From: Nitratireductor aquimarinus
Lineage (GTDB): Bacteria; Pseudomonadota; Alphaproteobacteria; Rhizobiales; Rhizobiaceae
Length of the DNA: 64,000 bases
NCBI RefSeq assembly: GCF_017255295.1
Contig: NZ_JAFKDE010000006.1
Coordinates: 62,001-126,000 of the forward strand
Direction: 5' to 3'
Below the pieces are notes generated by a model. That model saw nothing but the letters and a program-made list of their open reading frames with translations, had not been told where the DNA came from and did no database searches. Below are positions 29,471 to 37,620 of the stretch, one piece after another. The number at the start of each line of letters is the position of its first letter. Within the stretch, counting starts at the first letter, position 1. A program made the translations under genes and the position numbers.

Positions 29471-30924
29471 GCGTTTTCTTTAGACGCCCCGGCAGCCGGT
29501 TCTTCATCGGGTTGCCGGGGTTTTTCTTCCGCCGCCTCAGATGCGACCGTCGCCTCGGCGGCTTCCTTTTCCGCCTTCTCTTCTTTCTTCCGGGCCGCTT
29601 TCGCGGCCTTTTCAAGCGCGCGGCGGGCGCGCCATTTGCGCAGGGTCAGACGGCCGGCGCGATAGCGGGCGCGCACCCACCAGAGCCCCTCACCCACATT
29701 CCCGATCTCTTCGGCATAGGCTTCCGACAGCGCTTCGCGATAGGAAGAAAAGCCCTTGGCCGCCACATAGTCGATGCGGCGCATGACCGACATCCACGCC
29801 GGCGAGAAGAGAAGCGAGATGGCGGTGACGGCGATGGCAAGGCGATAGCTGTCCTGCCCGAGCGCGCCCGCCGACAGGCCGGCAGCCGCCAGCACGAAGG
29901 AGAACTCGCCGATCTGCGCCATGGAGAGGCCGCCGATCAGCGCCGTGTTGCGGTCGTGCCCGGTGGCGCGCAGCAGGAAGACGTTGAGCAGCGTCTTGGC
30001 GGCGATGACCAGAAGGGCGGCCCCCAGCACCATCCAGAGATTGTTCCAGATATAGGTCAGGTCGAACAGAAGGCCGATGGACAGGAAGAAGATCACCACG
30101 AGGATGCTCTGGATCGGTTCGATGACCGGGATGATGCGGGCGCGCAGGTTGGAATTGCCCACCAGAATGCCGGCCACGAACGCGCCATAGGCGGGCGAAA
30201 GACCGAGAAAGCCCGAGAGAGCGGCCGCGCCGAAACAGACGCCCAGCGCGCCAAGCGCCAGGATCTCGACATTGTCGGCAATGGCAGCCGCGAAGGGCAA
30301 GCGCAGCTTGCCGCGTCGCCCGAGCCACCACAGGAGCCAGCCGAGAAACCCGACCGCCAGCGCCACCTTGGCGGCGATGGCGAGAAGGCTCGTGTCGGCA
30401 CCGCCAAGGGCCGAGACGATGATGAGCATCGGCACCACGGCAATGTCCTGCGCGATCAGCACGGCGATGGCGATACGGCCCGCATCGCGGCGAAGCTCGT
30501 CCATGTCGCTGAGCATCTTCATGGCGACGACCGTGCTCGACAGGCCGATGATGAAGCCGAAGATGATGCCCTCGGAAAGCCCCGTTCCGCCCATCCATGC
30601 GATGGACAGACCGATGGCCAGCGCCACGGCCAATTGCCCGACCGCCACAAGGACAGCAGGTTTTAGGCTCATGATGAAGGCTCTCAGCGAAAGCTCCATG
30701 CCGATGAAGAAAAGCAGCATGAGCACGCCCATCTCGGCAAGCGCGGTCACGCTGTCGGAATTGCCGATGAGGCCGAAGCCGGTCGGCCCCATGACGACAC
30801 CGGCCAGAATGAAACCGACAAGCGGAGGCTGTTTCAGGCGCATCAGGCCAAGCCCGAGCGCAATGGCCACCAGAAGGACGAAGGCGATCTCCGTCAGTGG
30901 AAAGGCGTGTGCTTCCGCTTCCAA
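29467..30924 (-). CDS. CPA2-family cation:proton antiporter
   Basis: A 485-aa membrane protein of the monovalent cation:proton antiporter-2 family (Kef/RosB type) with about twelve segments to residue 390. Motifs: LGLMRLKQPPLVGFILAGV in segment 2, GLSSTVVAMKML, and AQDIAVVPML with the transport Asp. No TrkA-N or TrkA-C domain follows; instead the C-terminus (about 415-485) is a charged Lys/Glu/Ala-rich coiled-coil-like tail. The start is probably TTG at 30924, since the next in-frame Met is 27 codons in and would remove segment 1; AAGGGAA lies upstream. K+ or Na+ specificity is not visible. Confidence 0.88.
   Translation of the reverse strand: MEAEAHAFPLTEIAFVLLVAIALGLGLMRLKQPPLVGFILAGVVMGPTGFGLIGNSDSVTALAEMGVLMLLFFIGMELSLRAFIMSLKPAVLVAVGQLAVALAIGLSIAWMGGTGLSEGIIFGFIIGLSSTVVAMKMLSDMDELRRDAGRIAIAVLIAQDIAVVPMLIIVSALGGADTSLLAIAAKVALAVGFLGWLLWWLGRRGKLRLPFAAAIADNVEILALGALGVCFGAAALSGFLGLSPAYGAFVAGILVGNSNLRARIIPVIEPIQSILVVIFFLSIGLLFDLTYIWNNLWMVLGAALLVIAAKTLLNVFLLRATGHDRNTALIGGLSMAQIGEFSFVLAAAGLSAGALGQDSYRLAIAVTAISLLFSPAWMSVMRRIDYVAAKGFSSYREALSEAYAEEIGNVGEGLWWVRARYRAGRLTLRKWRARRALEKAAKAARKKEEKAEKEAAEATVASEAAEEKPRQPDEEPAAGASKENA
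29487..29525 (+). terminator. Intrinsic terminator of the lytic transglycosylase gene, inside the convergent gene
   Basis: CCCCGGCA (29487-29494) pairs with TGCCGGGG (29513-29520), followed directly by TTTTT. It starts 17 bp after the plus-strand stop and lies within the last codons of the minus-strand antiporter gene. Confidence 0.75.
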
Positions 30925-30954
30925 GTTCCGGTTCCCTTTTCCGTGTGCGCCCGA

Positions 30955-32175
30955 TCAATCCGCCATGGTTTCGAGGCTGGCGAAACCTTCCGGTGCGGAA
31001 CCCGCATCGAAAGGCGTTTTCACCTCGACGAACGTGTCGGGATAAAACCCGTTGAACCGGGTTCTTAGCGACATGGAATAGGCGCCAATATGGCCGATCT
31101 CGATCCAGTCGCCGGTATCCACCGTTTCCGGCAGCCAGAACGGACGAGACAGGATGTCGACGGAATCACAGGTCGCCCCGCAGACCTTGAACGGCACCAC
31201 CTTTTCAGGGTCGCCATTGCGGTTGCGGATCGCGGGGTCGGGAATGAAGCGGGCCGGCAGGGTGATTTTTCCGGTCCAGGAATCGGAGAGCGAGGCCCAG
31301 ATGCCGTCATTGATGTAAAGCCGGCGGCCCTTGCGCAGGAGAACGCGCACGATGAGCGAAAAGGCGCGCGCAACGATGACGCGACCGGGCTCCGCAACGA
31401 GCGGCATTTCATCAAAGCCCCACTCCACAATATCGGCCCGCAACCGCGCCATGATTTCATCAAGGCTCGGCATTTCGGGCTTCTTGCGGTTCGGGTCGTG
31501 GCCATATTCCGCCGGGAAACCACCGCCAACGTCGAGTGCGGCGAGTGGCACGCCCGCCCTGCCCCGCACCCAGTCTGCCGAGGCAAGCGCGCGCTCATAG
31601 GTATCCGGGTCCTGGATCTGTGAACCGACATGGAAGCACAGGCCAAGCCTGTAGCCATGGCGATGCAGACGCCGCAGAAGCTCAACCGCCTGAGCGGGAC
31701 CGGCCCCGAATTTCTTCGACAGTTCGTAGGCCGCGTGGCCCTTGGTCTGGATGCGCACGAAGACGGTGAGCGTGCCCGGATCGATATCGAGGGCGCGGAC
31801 CACGCGGATCAGCTTGGAGACCTCATCCTCGTGATCGACCGCGATGACGCGAATGCCGTATTCCTCCAGCGCAAGGCGAATATCGGACTGCGCCTTGACC
31901 GGGTGCATGTAGAGCATCTCGGCCCGCGGCGCGACGGAACGGACGGAAGCAAACTCGGCGGGTGAGGCCACATCGAACGCATCGACGCCGGCTTCCGCCA
32001 GCGTCTTCAAAACCAGTTTCTCGCCATTCGTCTTGACCGCATAGGCCGTCTTGCCGGGGAACTGCCCCATGAAATCACGTGCATCGGCTTTCAGAACATC
32101 GGGCCGGAAGCAGTAGATCGGCTCATCCGGACGAAGCTTCATGGCGGCGTCTCGGGCGGTCTCAAAAAACTGCAT
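30955..32175 (-). CDS. Ornithine/diaminopimelate-type decarboxylase (PLP, fold type III)
   Basis: A 406-aa alanine-racemase-fold decarboxylase. The PLP lysine is in TAYAVKTNGEKLVL (about residue 48), the phosphate-binding glycines in ALDVGGGFP, the PLP Glu in EPGRVIVA, and the catalytic Cys with following Asp in VCGATCDSVD, as in ornithine decarboxylases. Putrescine synthesis from ornithine is the likely role; lysine or DAP activity cannot be excluded. GGAG lies 8 nt before the ATG. The leader resembles the alphaproteobacterial speF RNA found upstream of ornithine decarboxylase genes. Confidence 0.88.
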   Translation of the reverse strand: MQFFETARDAAMKLRPDEPIYCFRPDVLKADARDFMGQFPGKTAYAVKTNGEKLVLKTLAEAGVDAFDVASPAEFASVRSVAPRAEMLYMHPVKAQSDIRLALEEYGIRVIAVDHEDEVSKLIRVVRALDIDPGTLTVFVRIQTKGHAAYELSKKFGAGPAQAVELLRRLHRHGYRLGLCFHVGSQIQDPDTYERALASADWVRGRAGVPLAALDVGGGFPAEYGHDPNRKKPEMPSLDEIMARLRADIVEWGFDEMPLVAEPGRVIVARAFSLIVRVLLRKGRRLYINDGIWASLSDSWTGKITLPARFIPDPAIRNRNGDPEKVVPFKVCGATCDSVDILSRPFWLPETVDTGDWIEIGHIGAYSMSLRTRFNGFYPDTFVEVKTPFDAGSAPEGFASLETMAD

Positions 32176-32229
32176 TGGCGGCTCCGGGTTCGGTTGAACG
32201 CTTAGGGCGGACCGGAAGGGTAGAGGATT

Positions 32230-32320
32230 TGCCGTTCAAGTAAACGCTCCTCCAAAGGGTTTTTCCGGCACAGGAAACGGGAAGGCATGTTTCGGGTGGG
32301 CGGCGCGCGCCTCTCCGATT
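32230..32320 (-). ncRNA. Candidate speF-type structured leader of the decarboxylase gene
   Basis: The minus-strand leader contains GCCCACCCGAAAC, a 10-nt loop with CTTCCC, and GTTTC closing a 5-bp stem (32293-32289 with 32278-32274), preceded by a self-complementary GGCGCGCGCC. The speF motif is a known alphaproteobacterial element in just this position. I match it from memory of its conserved hairpin; ends are approximate. Confidence 0.45.
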
Positions 32321-32337
32321 TAGGGTCCTGATCCTAA
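32320..32337. promoter_or_regulatory. 18-bp palindrome between divergent decarboxylase and DMT transporter genes
   Basis: TTAGGGTCCTGATCCTAA reads TTAGG-N-TC-NN-GA-N-CCTAA, symmetric at 14 of 18 positions. It lies in the 199-bp divergent gap, 38 bp before the transporter ATG and upstream of the leader RNA, so a shared operator is plausible. No regulator gene is adjacent. Confidence 0.4.
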
Positions 32338-32374
32338 TGCACCAGACAGGCATTCGATCCCGAATGTTTCCGAG

Positions 32375-33313
32375 ATGAAAGACAATGCGATGACCGCACA
32401 ATCGCCAGCCGGAACCGCCACGCCGCCTATGTCGCTTGAAAACTGGGCGCTTCTCATCGTTCTCGGCGCGGTTTGGGGCGGCTCCTATTTCTTCGCGCGG
32501 ATCGCGGTCGGCGAGATGCCGCCGCTCATGCTGGTCATGTTTCGCGTGTCGATCGCAGCCCTGATCCTGCAGGCCTATCTCGCCCTGCGCGGCCCTTCTT
32601 TCCGCACGGCGCTACCGCTTGCGGGCAGTTTCTGCGTGATGGCGCTCCTGAACAATGTGATCCCGTTTTCACTGATCTTCATGGGCCAGACGGAGGTTGG
32701 CGCAGGGCTTGCCTCGGTGCTCAATGCAACGACGCCCTTCTGGACAGCCATCCTCGCAAACATGCTGACAGCGGATGAAAAACTGTCGGTCACGAAGATC
32801 ACGGGCATAGCACTCGGCATCGCCGGCACGGCGGTGATGATCGGCCCCGGCCTTTTTGCCGGGCTGGGCGGGCCGATCTGGGCCAAGTTCGCGATGATCG
32901 GCGGTGCGGTCTCCTACGGCTTCGCCTTCATCTATGCGCGCCGCTTCCGCAACGTGCCTTCGCCCATCGTCGCCGCCGGGCAGCTAAGCGCTTCGAGCGT
33001 GATCATGATCCCGCTGGTTCTGGCGCTTTACGGCACGGGCAACCTGTTTGCGTTCTCGGGCAATGTCTGGGCCGCCGTGATCGGGCTTGCCGCCCTTTCG
33101 ACGGCCTTCGCCTATCTGATCTATTTCCGTGTCCTGGCAAGCGCGGGCGCGACCAACGCTTCGCTTGTCACCTTCCTCAATCCGGTGAGCGCGATCCTGC
33201 TTGGAACCGTGTTTCTGGGGGAAAGGCTGGCGCGTTTCGAGATGGCCGGAATGGCGCTGATCGCGGCGGGCCTGATCGTGATCGACGGGCGGCTGATCGC
33301 GCGCATCCGTTAA
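32375..33313 (+). CDS. DMT-superfamily (EamA) transporter
   Basis: A 312-aa membrane protein with about ten helices arranged as two EamA repeats (about residues 22-155 and 170-308). Typical features are GAVWGGSYFFARIAV near the first helix, NNVIPFSLIFMGQTEVGAGLASVLNATTPFW split across segments 3-4, and GTVFLGERLARFEMAGMALIAAG near the end. Members export amino acids, metabolites or drugs. It diverges from the decarboxylase gene. ATG at 32375 or 32390 is possible; neither has a clear site. Confidence 0.88.
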   Translation: MKDNAMTAQSPAGTATPPMSLENWALLIVLGAVWGGSYFFARIAVGEMPPLMLVMFRVSIAALILQAYLALRGPSFRTALPLAGSFCVMALLNNVIPFSLIFMGQTEVGAGLASVLNATTPFWTAILANMLTADEKLSVTKITGIALGIAGTAVMIGPGLFAGLGGPIWAKFAMIGGAVSYGFAFIYARRFRNVPSPIVAAGQLSASSVIMIPLVLALYGTGNLFAFSGNVWAAVIGLAALSTAFAYLIYFRVLASAGATNASLVTFLNPVSAILLGTVFLGERLARFEMAGMALIAAGLIVIDGRLIARIR

Positions 33314-33471
33314 CACAAAGTGAATCAAACCGATTGCCCAATGATTTCAAAAGGGCGCGCGCGACAGTGGTCAGATTTTCCAGATTCCTACCGCAGCGCA
33401 GCATAAAATCCGCTTGCCGCAGACCCGCCCATCCCTAGAATCCGGGAAGCATAAGCAGAGGAGGCTTTGCC

Positions 33472-33558
33472 ATGGGACTGACACGGCCTGTTAATGCACT
33501 GATGATTTGTGCGGCATTCGTCTTTATCGGCGCTCTCGTGATGGGCGTGTTGCCGTAA
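33472..33558 (+). CDS. 28-aa single-pass membrane peptide
   Basis: A very short frame encoding MGLTRPVNALMICAAFVFIG followed by ALVMGVLP and a TAA. GAGGAGG stands 7 nt before the ATG, the strongest ribosome binding site in the region. Residues 8-26 form one hydrophobic helix after a basic N-terminus. It stands alone between the DMT transporter and the metF terminator. Function unknown. Confidence 0.65.
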   Translation: MGLTRPVNALMICAAFVFIGALVMGVLP

Positions 33559-33672
33559 AGCCATAACCGGAACAGCCACCCAGCCCCTCCCCGCATCCAT
33601 GCGGATGCAAAAGGGTTGATCCAGGGTTTCGATGCTCTGGAAGGCAGCTATCCGGATTTTGTTGATAGACAT

Positions 33673-33700
33673 AAAAAAGGGCCGGTTCGCCGGCCCTTTC
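33673..33700 (-). terminator. metF: Intrinsic terminator of metF
   Basis: A perfect 10-bp stem AAAGGGCCGG-TTCG-CCGGCCCTTT with a UUCG-class tetraloop, 12 bp after the metF stop. On the minus strand it is followed by a T-rich run (the A tract at 33673-33678). Confidence 0.9.
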
Positions 33701-33711
33701 TCACAAGCGGT

Positions 33712-34632
33712 TTATGCTGCCGCCGGCTGCTCGGCGCCAAGGTCCGCCTTCGGGCGGATGCCGATCATGTGGCTGACGGCGTAGACGAGATCCGCACGGT
33801 TCATCGTGTAGAAATGGAAATCGTCAATGCCGCGCTCGATAAGGTCCAAAACCTGCTCGGCGGCCACCGCCGAAGCCACGAGAGCGTGGATCTGCGGTTC
33901 GTTTTCCAGCCCAGCGAAACGCTCGGCCAGCCAGCCGGGAACACTTGCGCCGCAGCGGCCCGCAAAGTTGGCCACCTGGGTGAAATTGTGCACCGGCAGA
34001 ATGCCCGGAACGATGGGGATGTAGATGCCGGCGCGGCGCGCGCGCTCGACGTAACGCTCATAGAGATCGTTGTCGAAGAAGAACTGGGTTATGGCGCGTG
34101 TCGCCCCATTGTCGACCTTGCGCTTGAGCATGTCGATGTCGGTTGCGAAATCCGGGCTTTCGGGATGCTTTTCCGGATAGGCGGACACCGAGATATCGAG
34201 ATCGCCCTGCAGCTTCATCGCGCCCGTGAGCTCTGCGCCATTGGCGTAGCCATTGGGATGGGGGCGATAGGCAGCGCCGACACCCGCACTCGGATCGCCG
34301 CGCAGCGCCACGAAGCGCTTTACGCCCATTTCGACGAACTCGGCCACCACCTGATCGACTTCCTCGCGTGAAGCGTCAACACAGGTCATGTGGGCGGCCG
34401 GCGTCAGCGTCGTCTCTTCAAGGATGCGGCGGACCGTGCGGGCCGTGCGCTCGCGCGTGGAGCCGCCCGCGCCATAGGTGACGGAGACGAAGGACGGCGC
34501 CAGAGGCTCAAGCCGCTTCACCGTTTCCCACAGGCGGTCCTCCATCGCATCCGTCTTCGGGGGGAAGAACTCGAACGACACACGGAGCTTGCCAGCCGTG
34601 TCCGGCTGACGGGAAAAACGCTGTTGCGGCAT
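33712..34632 (-). CDS. metF: 5,10-methylenetetrahydrofolate reductase MetF
   Basis: FAD enzyme that makes 5-methyltetrahydrofolate for methionine synthesis. The 306-aa protein has FEFFPPKT (N-terminal catalytic Glu region), SVTYGAGGSTRERT, ALRGDP in the core, ITQFFFDNDLY and PGILPV, all standard in the family. The ATG shares bases with the upstream regulator stop (TGATG), so the two are translationally coupled. The longer frame to 34794 runs into the regulator gene and is not used. Confidence 0.96.
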   Translation of the reverse strand: MPQQRFSRQPDTAGKLRVSFEFFPPKTDAMEDRLWETVKRLEPLAPSFVSVTYGAGGSTRERTARTVRRILEETTLTPAAHMTCVDASREEVDQVVAEFVEMGVKRFVALRGDPSAGVGAAYRPHPNGYANGAELTGAMKLQGDLDISVSAYPEKHPESPDFATDIDMLKRKVDNGATRAITQFFFDNDLYERYVERARRAGIYIPIVPGILPVHNFTQVANFAGRCGASVPGWLAERFAGLENEPQIHALVASAVAAEQVLDLIERGIDDFHFYTMNRADLVYAVSHMIGIRPKADLGAEQPAAA

Positions 34633-35651
34633 CAAGCCGTCTCCTTCTGAGCAATCGACGGCGCCATGCCGTCGGCAATCTGCATGCGCCGGTCGCGGGC
34701 CAGCCAAAGCTTGACCGTGAGGCCCTTTCCGGCCTCGCCACGCGGCGCAAATTCCAGTGTTTCGGCCAGATCGAGTTCGGCCTCTTCGAGCCATTCTGCA
34801 ATCTGGCTGTCGGCCAGTCCGAGCCGCATATGGGCATGTTCCTCGCGCAGGAACTCGTGCTCATGCGGCGCGAAATCGACGATCACCAGCCGCCCGCCGG
34901 GCCTCAAAAGCCGGGCGGCCTCGCGGATGGCGTTTCCTGGCCTGTCGATATAGTGCAGCACCTGATGGATGGTCACCAGATCATGCGCATCACGCTCAAG
35001 CTGCGGGGCGGAGATATCGCCAAGGCGCACCTGCGCATTGGCGATGCCGGCCCGGTCGAGATTGGCGCGGGCCACCGCAAGCATCTCGCGCGACAGATCA
35101 ATGCCGACCCCGCGCTGGTAGAGCGGCGCGAACAGCTCCAGCATGCGGCCGGTGCCCGTGCCAAGATCCACCATGGACTGGAACGGCCGGTCGCCGATGA
35201 GCTTTCGGAGCTCTTCTTCCACGGCCTTGTCGGGCACGTGAAGCGAGCGGATCTCATCCCAGCTTGCCGCGTTCTGCGAAAAATACTCCGCCGCCCTCTC
35301 CTCGCGCCGGCGCTTGATCGCACCAAGCCGCTCCAGATCACGCTCAATGACCGGGTCGGCCTGATCGAGCCGCACCACGACGCCATCGACGAATTCACGC
35401 GCGGCGTCGGCATCCGACAGGCGGAAATAGGCCCAGGAACCTTCCTGGTAACGGACGATGAGATGGGCTTCGAGCAGGAGCTTGAGATGACGGGAAACGC
35501 GCGGCTGCGACTGGCCGAGAATCTCGGTCAGGTCGGTCACGGTCAGATCGCCCTGCGACAGAAGCGCAAGGATACGCAGGCGACTGGTTTCAGCCGCCGC
35601 CTTCAACGTATCGACCATCTGGTCGAGATGAATTGCCGGACGCATCAGCAT
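34632..35651 (-). CDS. ArsR-type regulator fused to a SAM-dependent methyltransferase domain (SahR-like)
   Basis: A 339-aa two-domain protein: an ArsR winged helix at about 1-90 (LRILALLSQGDLTVTDLTEIL, then QPRVSRHLKLL as recognition helix) and a class I methyltransferase domain from about 130 (VDLGTGTGRMLELF, GIDLSREMLAVA, VTIHQVLHYI). No ArsR metal Cys motif is present. Position before metF and the SAM-binding fold suggest that SAM or SAH is the ligand, as for proteobacterial SahR. The start is taken at 35651 with AGGAG upstream; the ATG at 35669 lies in the operator and lacks a site. Confidence 0.85.
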   Translation of the reverse strand: MLMRPAIHLDQMVDTLKAAAETSRLRILALLSQGDLTVTDLTEILGQSQPRVSRHLKLLLEAHLIVRYQEGSWAYFRLSDADAAREFVDGVVVRLDQADPVIERDLERLGAIKRRREERAAEYFSQNAASWDEIRSLHVPDKAVEEELRKLIGDRPFQSMVDLGTGTGRMLELFAPLYQRGVGIDLSREMLAVARANLDRAGIANAQVRLGDISAPQLERDAHDLVTIHQVLHYIDRPGNAIREAARLLRPGGRLVIVDFAPHEHEFLREEHAHMRLGLADSQIAEWLEEAELDLAETLEFAPRGEAGKGLTVKLWLARDRRMQIADGMAPSIAQKETA

Positions 35652-35667
35652 GCGCTTCTCCTGATAC

Positions 35668-35687
35668 ATATAAAGATATGTTTATAT
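35668..35687. promoter_or_regulatory. 20-bp palindrome, candidate operator of the ArsR-methyltransferase/metF operon
   Basis: ATATAAAGATATGTTTATAT is symmetric at 18 of 20 positions and entirely AT-rich within GC-rich DNA. It lies 17-36 bp before the regulator start and 115 bp before the divergent DUF2293 gene. Long AT-rich palindromes are usual for ArsR-family dimers, and autoregulation together with control of metF is expected. Confidence 0.65.
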
Positions 35688-35801
35688 CGTTTCGGCTTGC
35701 TTGGCAAGGCGGCGCAGTTCACACTGCACAGCCTGCGGCAAGGCGGGGCACAGCGCGCGGCAATGCGGGCCGCGCACAGGAAGAAGAGAGTTTTCAGGGA
35801 C

Positions 35802-36137
35802 ATGAAACGGGCATCAACCGGGCGGCGCAAAGCGGTCGACAAGGCGCTGACGCTGCTTATTCCCTGGGCGCCGATGGCGGATGCCGAGGCGATCCGCGAC
35901 AAGGCAGACGACCGCAAGCTGCGCACGCTGCCTCCGGCCATCGCCGTTTGGCTGGCAACGGTGACGCATGTGCGCCATGAGCACACGGATTACGACGCGA
36001 TGCTGGAAGACGGTTATGACCGGGATGCGGCGCGGCACTTCGTGGTGGACGACATCAACACCGTTCTGACGCGCTGGCGCGCCACACGCCTGCTCGATCC
36101 GGCGGAAGAAGATGGCATGGAAGCCCGGCAGGACTGA
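35802..36137 (+). CDS. DUF2293 domain protein
   Basis: A 111-aa protein matching the DUF2293 pattern of alphaproteobacteria: LPPAIAVWLATVTHVRHEHTDYDAMLEDG split over residues 43-72, then YDRDAARHFVVDDINTVLTRW. The HVRHEHTDYD core with conserved His and Asp is the family hallmark; no function is established. The N-terminus is basic. It diverges from the ArsR-methyltransferase gene, and its stop codon falls in the loop of a long hairpin. Confidence 0.75.
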   Translation: MKRASTGRRKAVDKALTLLIPWAPMADAEAIRDKADDRKLRTLPPAIAVWLATVTHVRHEHTDYDAMLEDGYDRDAARHFVVDDINTVLTRWRATRLLDPAEEDGMEARQD

Positions 36138-36157
36138 ACCTGCCGGGCTTCCATGCC
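36114..36157. terminator. Perfect 19-bp stem-loop between convergent genes, stop codon in the loop
   Basis: The arm at 36114-36132 and the arm at 36139-36157 are perfect reverse complements (GGCATGGAAGCCCGGCAGG and its complement), with a 6-nt loop ACTGAA holding the TGA of the DUF2293 gene. The KAS III gene ends 6 bp beyond on the other strand. No U-tract on either side; most likely a bidirectional message-end structure. Confidence 0.65.
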
Positions 36158-36162
36158 CTGCA

Positions 36163-37341
36163 TCACATCATGCGCAGGAGCGCGCCACCAATGGAGTAGC
36201 CAGCGCCGAAGGCGCATAGCAGCCCATGCTCGCCGGGTTTCATGTCCCGGTGCTTTTCTTCAAGTGCGATGATTGCACCAGCGGCTGCCGTGTTGCCCAG
36301 ACGGTCGAGCACGGTGGGCGCACGGTCCTGCCCCACCTCGCCGCCAAAGGCGAGCTTGAGGATCATGGCGTTCATGCGCGCATTGGCCTGATGCAGCCAG
36401 AAGCGACGCATCGTCTCCGGCGTGTGACCGTGCTCCGCCAGAAAGTCGACAATGAATTTGTGACCGGCAATGGTCACATCCTTGAAGACCTTGTTTCCGT
36501 TCTGCTTGATGAGATTGCCTTCCATGGCGAGATAGGACGGATCGTCCTGCGCCAGGCGGCTCATGAAGCCGAAATTGGTGCGGATGTTGTTTGAGAACTG
36601 GGTCCAGCTGCGCGTGTCGACGATTTCGAAACGGCCGGGACGCTCTTCGCTCGCGCCCAGCGCCTCGATGAGAACGGCCACGGAGGCGTCACCGAAGATG
36701 AAGTGGGTCTGCCGGTCGCGGAAGTTCAGATGCGCGGTGATGAGCTCCGGCGTGACGACGAGCACACGGCGGTGCGCGCCGGAGCGCACGAGATTGGTCG
36801 CCACATGGAGGCCGGCGAGCGCCGAGGAGCAGCCAAGCCCCATGTCGAAGCCAGCGCCGCTGGTGCCGAGCGCCTTCTGGATCTCGATGGCGATGGCCGG
36901 ATAGGGCCGCTGATGATGGGCGGACGCACAGATGACAAGATCGACATCGCGCGCCTCGACGCCGGCATGGGCAAGCGCCTTTCGGGCTGCGGCCACGCCG
37001 AACTCGGCCATGACGGAAAGTTCGTCATCTGCGCGGGCGGGAATGTTGGGCGCCATGCGGGCTGGATCGAGAATGCCGTCACGCTCATAGACATGGCGGC
37101 GCTGGATGCCGGACGCATGCTCGATGAAGCCGGCATCGGATTTCGCCAGCGGCGGCAGGCCGGCGGCCTCGCGCTTCGGGTTTTCCGTGTCGACCCAGGC
37201 GTTGAAGCTCTCGACCAATTCTTCATTGGAGATGGACGCTTCAGGGATTTCGACGCCAATTCCGCCGACGCAGACGCGCGTCATGGCGTTGGAATGGTGC
37301 GGTGCGAAGTCTGAAGCCTCTTGCTCGCTGGTGCGCAGCAT
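36163..37341 (-). CDS. Beta-ketoacyl-ACP synthase III family protein
   Basis: Thiolase-fold condensing enzyme of 392 aa with the KAS III triad: Cys in MGLGCSSALAG (about residue 163), His in WLHQANARM and Asn in RLGNTAAAGAI. It is longer than FabH (about 320 aa) and lacks fab neighbours, so it is probably an accessory KAS III that starts synthesis of unusual or branched acyl chains, or loads a non-acetyl primer. The start is at 37341 (MLRTSEQEA); MTRVCVGGIG at 37284 is an alternative without a good site. It converges on the DUF2293 gene. Confidence 0.82.
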   Translation of the reverse strand: MLRTSEQEASDFAPHHSNAMTRVCVGGIGVEIPEASISNEELVESFNAWVDTENPKREAAGLPPLAKSDAGFIEHASGIQRRHVYERDGILDPARMAPNIPARADDELSVMAEFGVAAARKALAHAGVEARDVDLVICASAHHQRPYPAIAIEIQKALGTSGAGFDMGLGCSSALAGLHVATNLVRSGAHRRVLVVTPELITAHLNFRDRQTHFIFGDASVAVLIEALGASEERPGRFEIVDTRSWTQFSNNIRTNFGFMSRLAQDDPSYLAMEGNLIKQNGNKVFKDVTIAGHKFIVDFLAEHGHTPETMRRFWLHQANARMNAMILKLAFGGEVGQDRAPTVLDRLGNTAAAGAIIALEEKHRDMKPGEHGLLCAFGAGYSIGGALLRMM

Positions 37342-37555
37342 GATCCGTGCCTGTGTTTGCCTTCTGGAGGTTCGGACCGGAAACCGGTTTCGGTTGATCC
37401 GACGCCCCACAAATAGTTTCGATCGTCCCTTTTGCGTCCGAATGGATACATGGCGATCTATGGCCGATTTACGACGTGACGCCACGGTGTCAAGGAAACA
37501 CTGCCCCGGGCGTTCACGATGCAATAATGAACGAAACACTCAAACAGAGTGTGAA

Positions 37556-37585
37556 CGCAAAAAGAGAAGGGGCCGAAGCCCCTTC
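37556..37585 (-). terminator. ettA: Intrinsic terminator of ettA
   Basis: GAAGGGGC-CGAA-GCCCCTTC, a perfect 8-bp stem with a tetraloop 36 bp after the ettA stop, followed on the minus strand by TCTTTTT. Confidence 0.85.
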
Positions 37586-37620
37586 CCGAATGCGCATTCT
37601 ACAGACACGTTTCGGTCTGT

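Noticed and set aside
34633-34794. Longer metF start inside the regulator gene
   Set aside because: The extra 54 residues lack MetF similarity and overlap the regulator; the TGATG junction at 34632 gives the conserved MPQQRFSRQ start.
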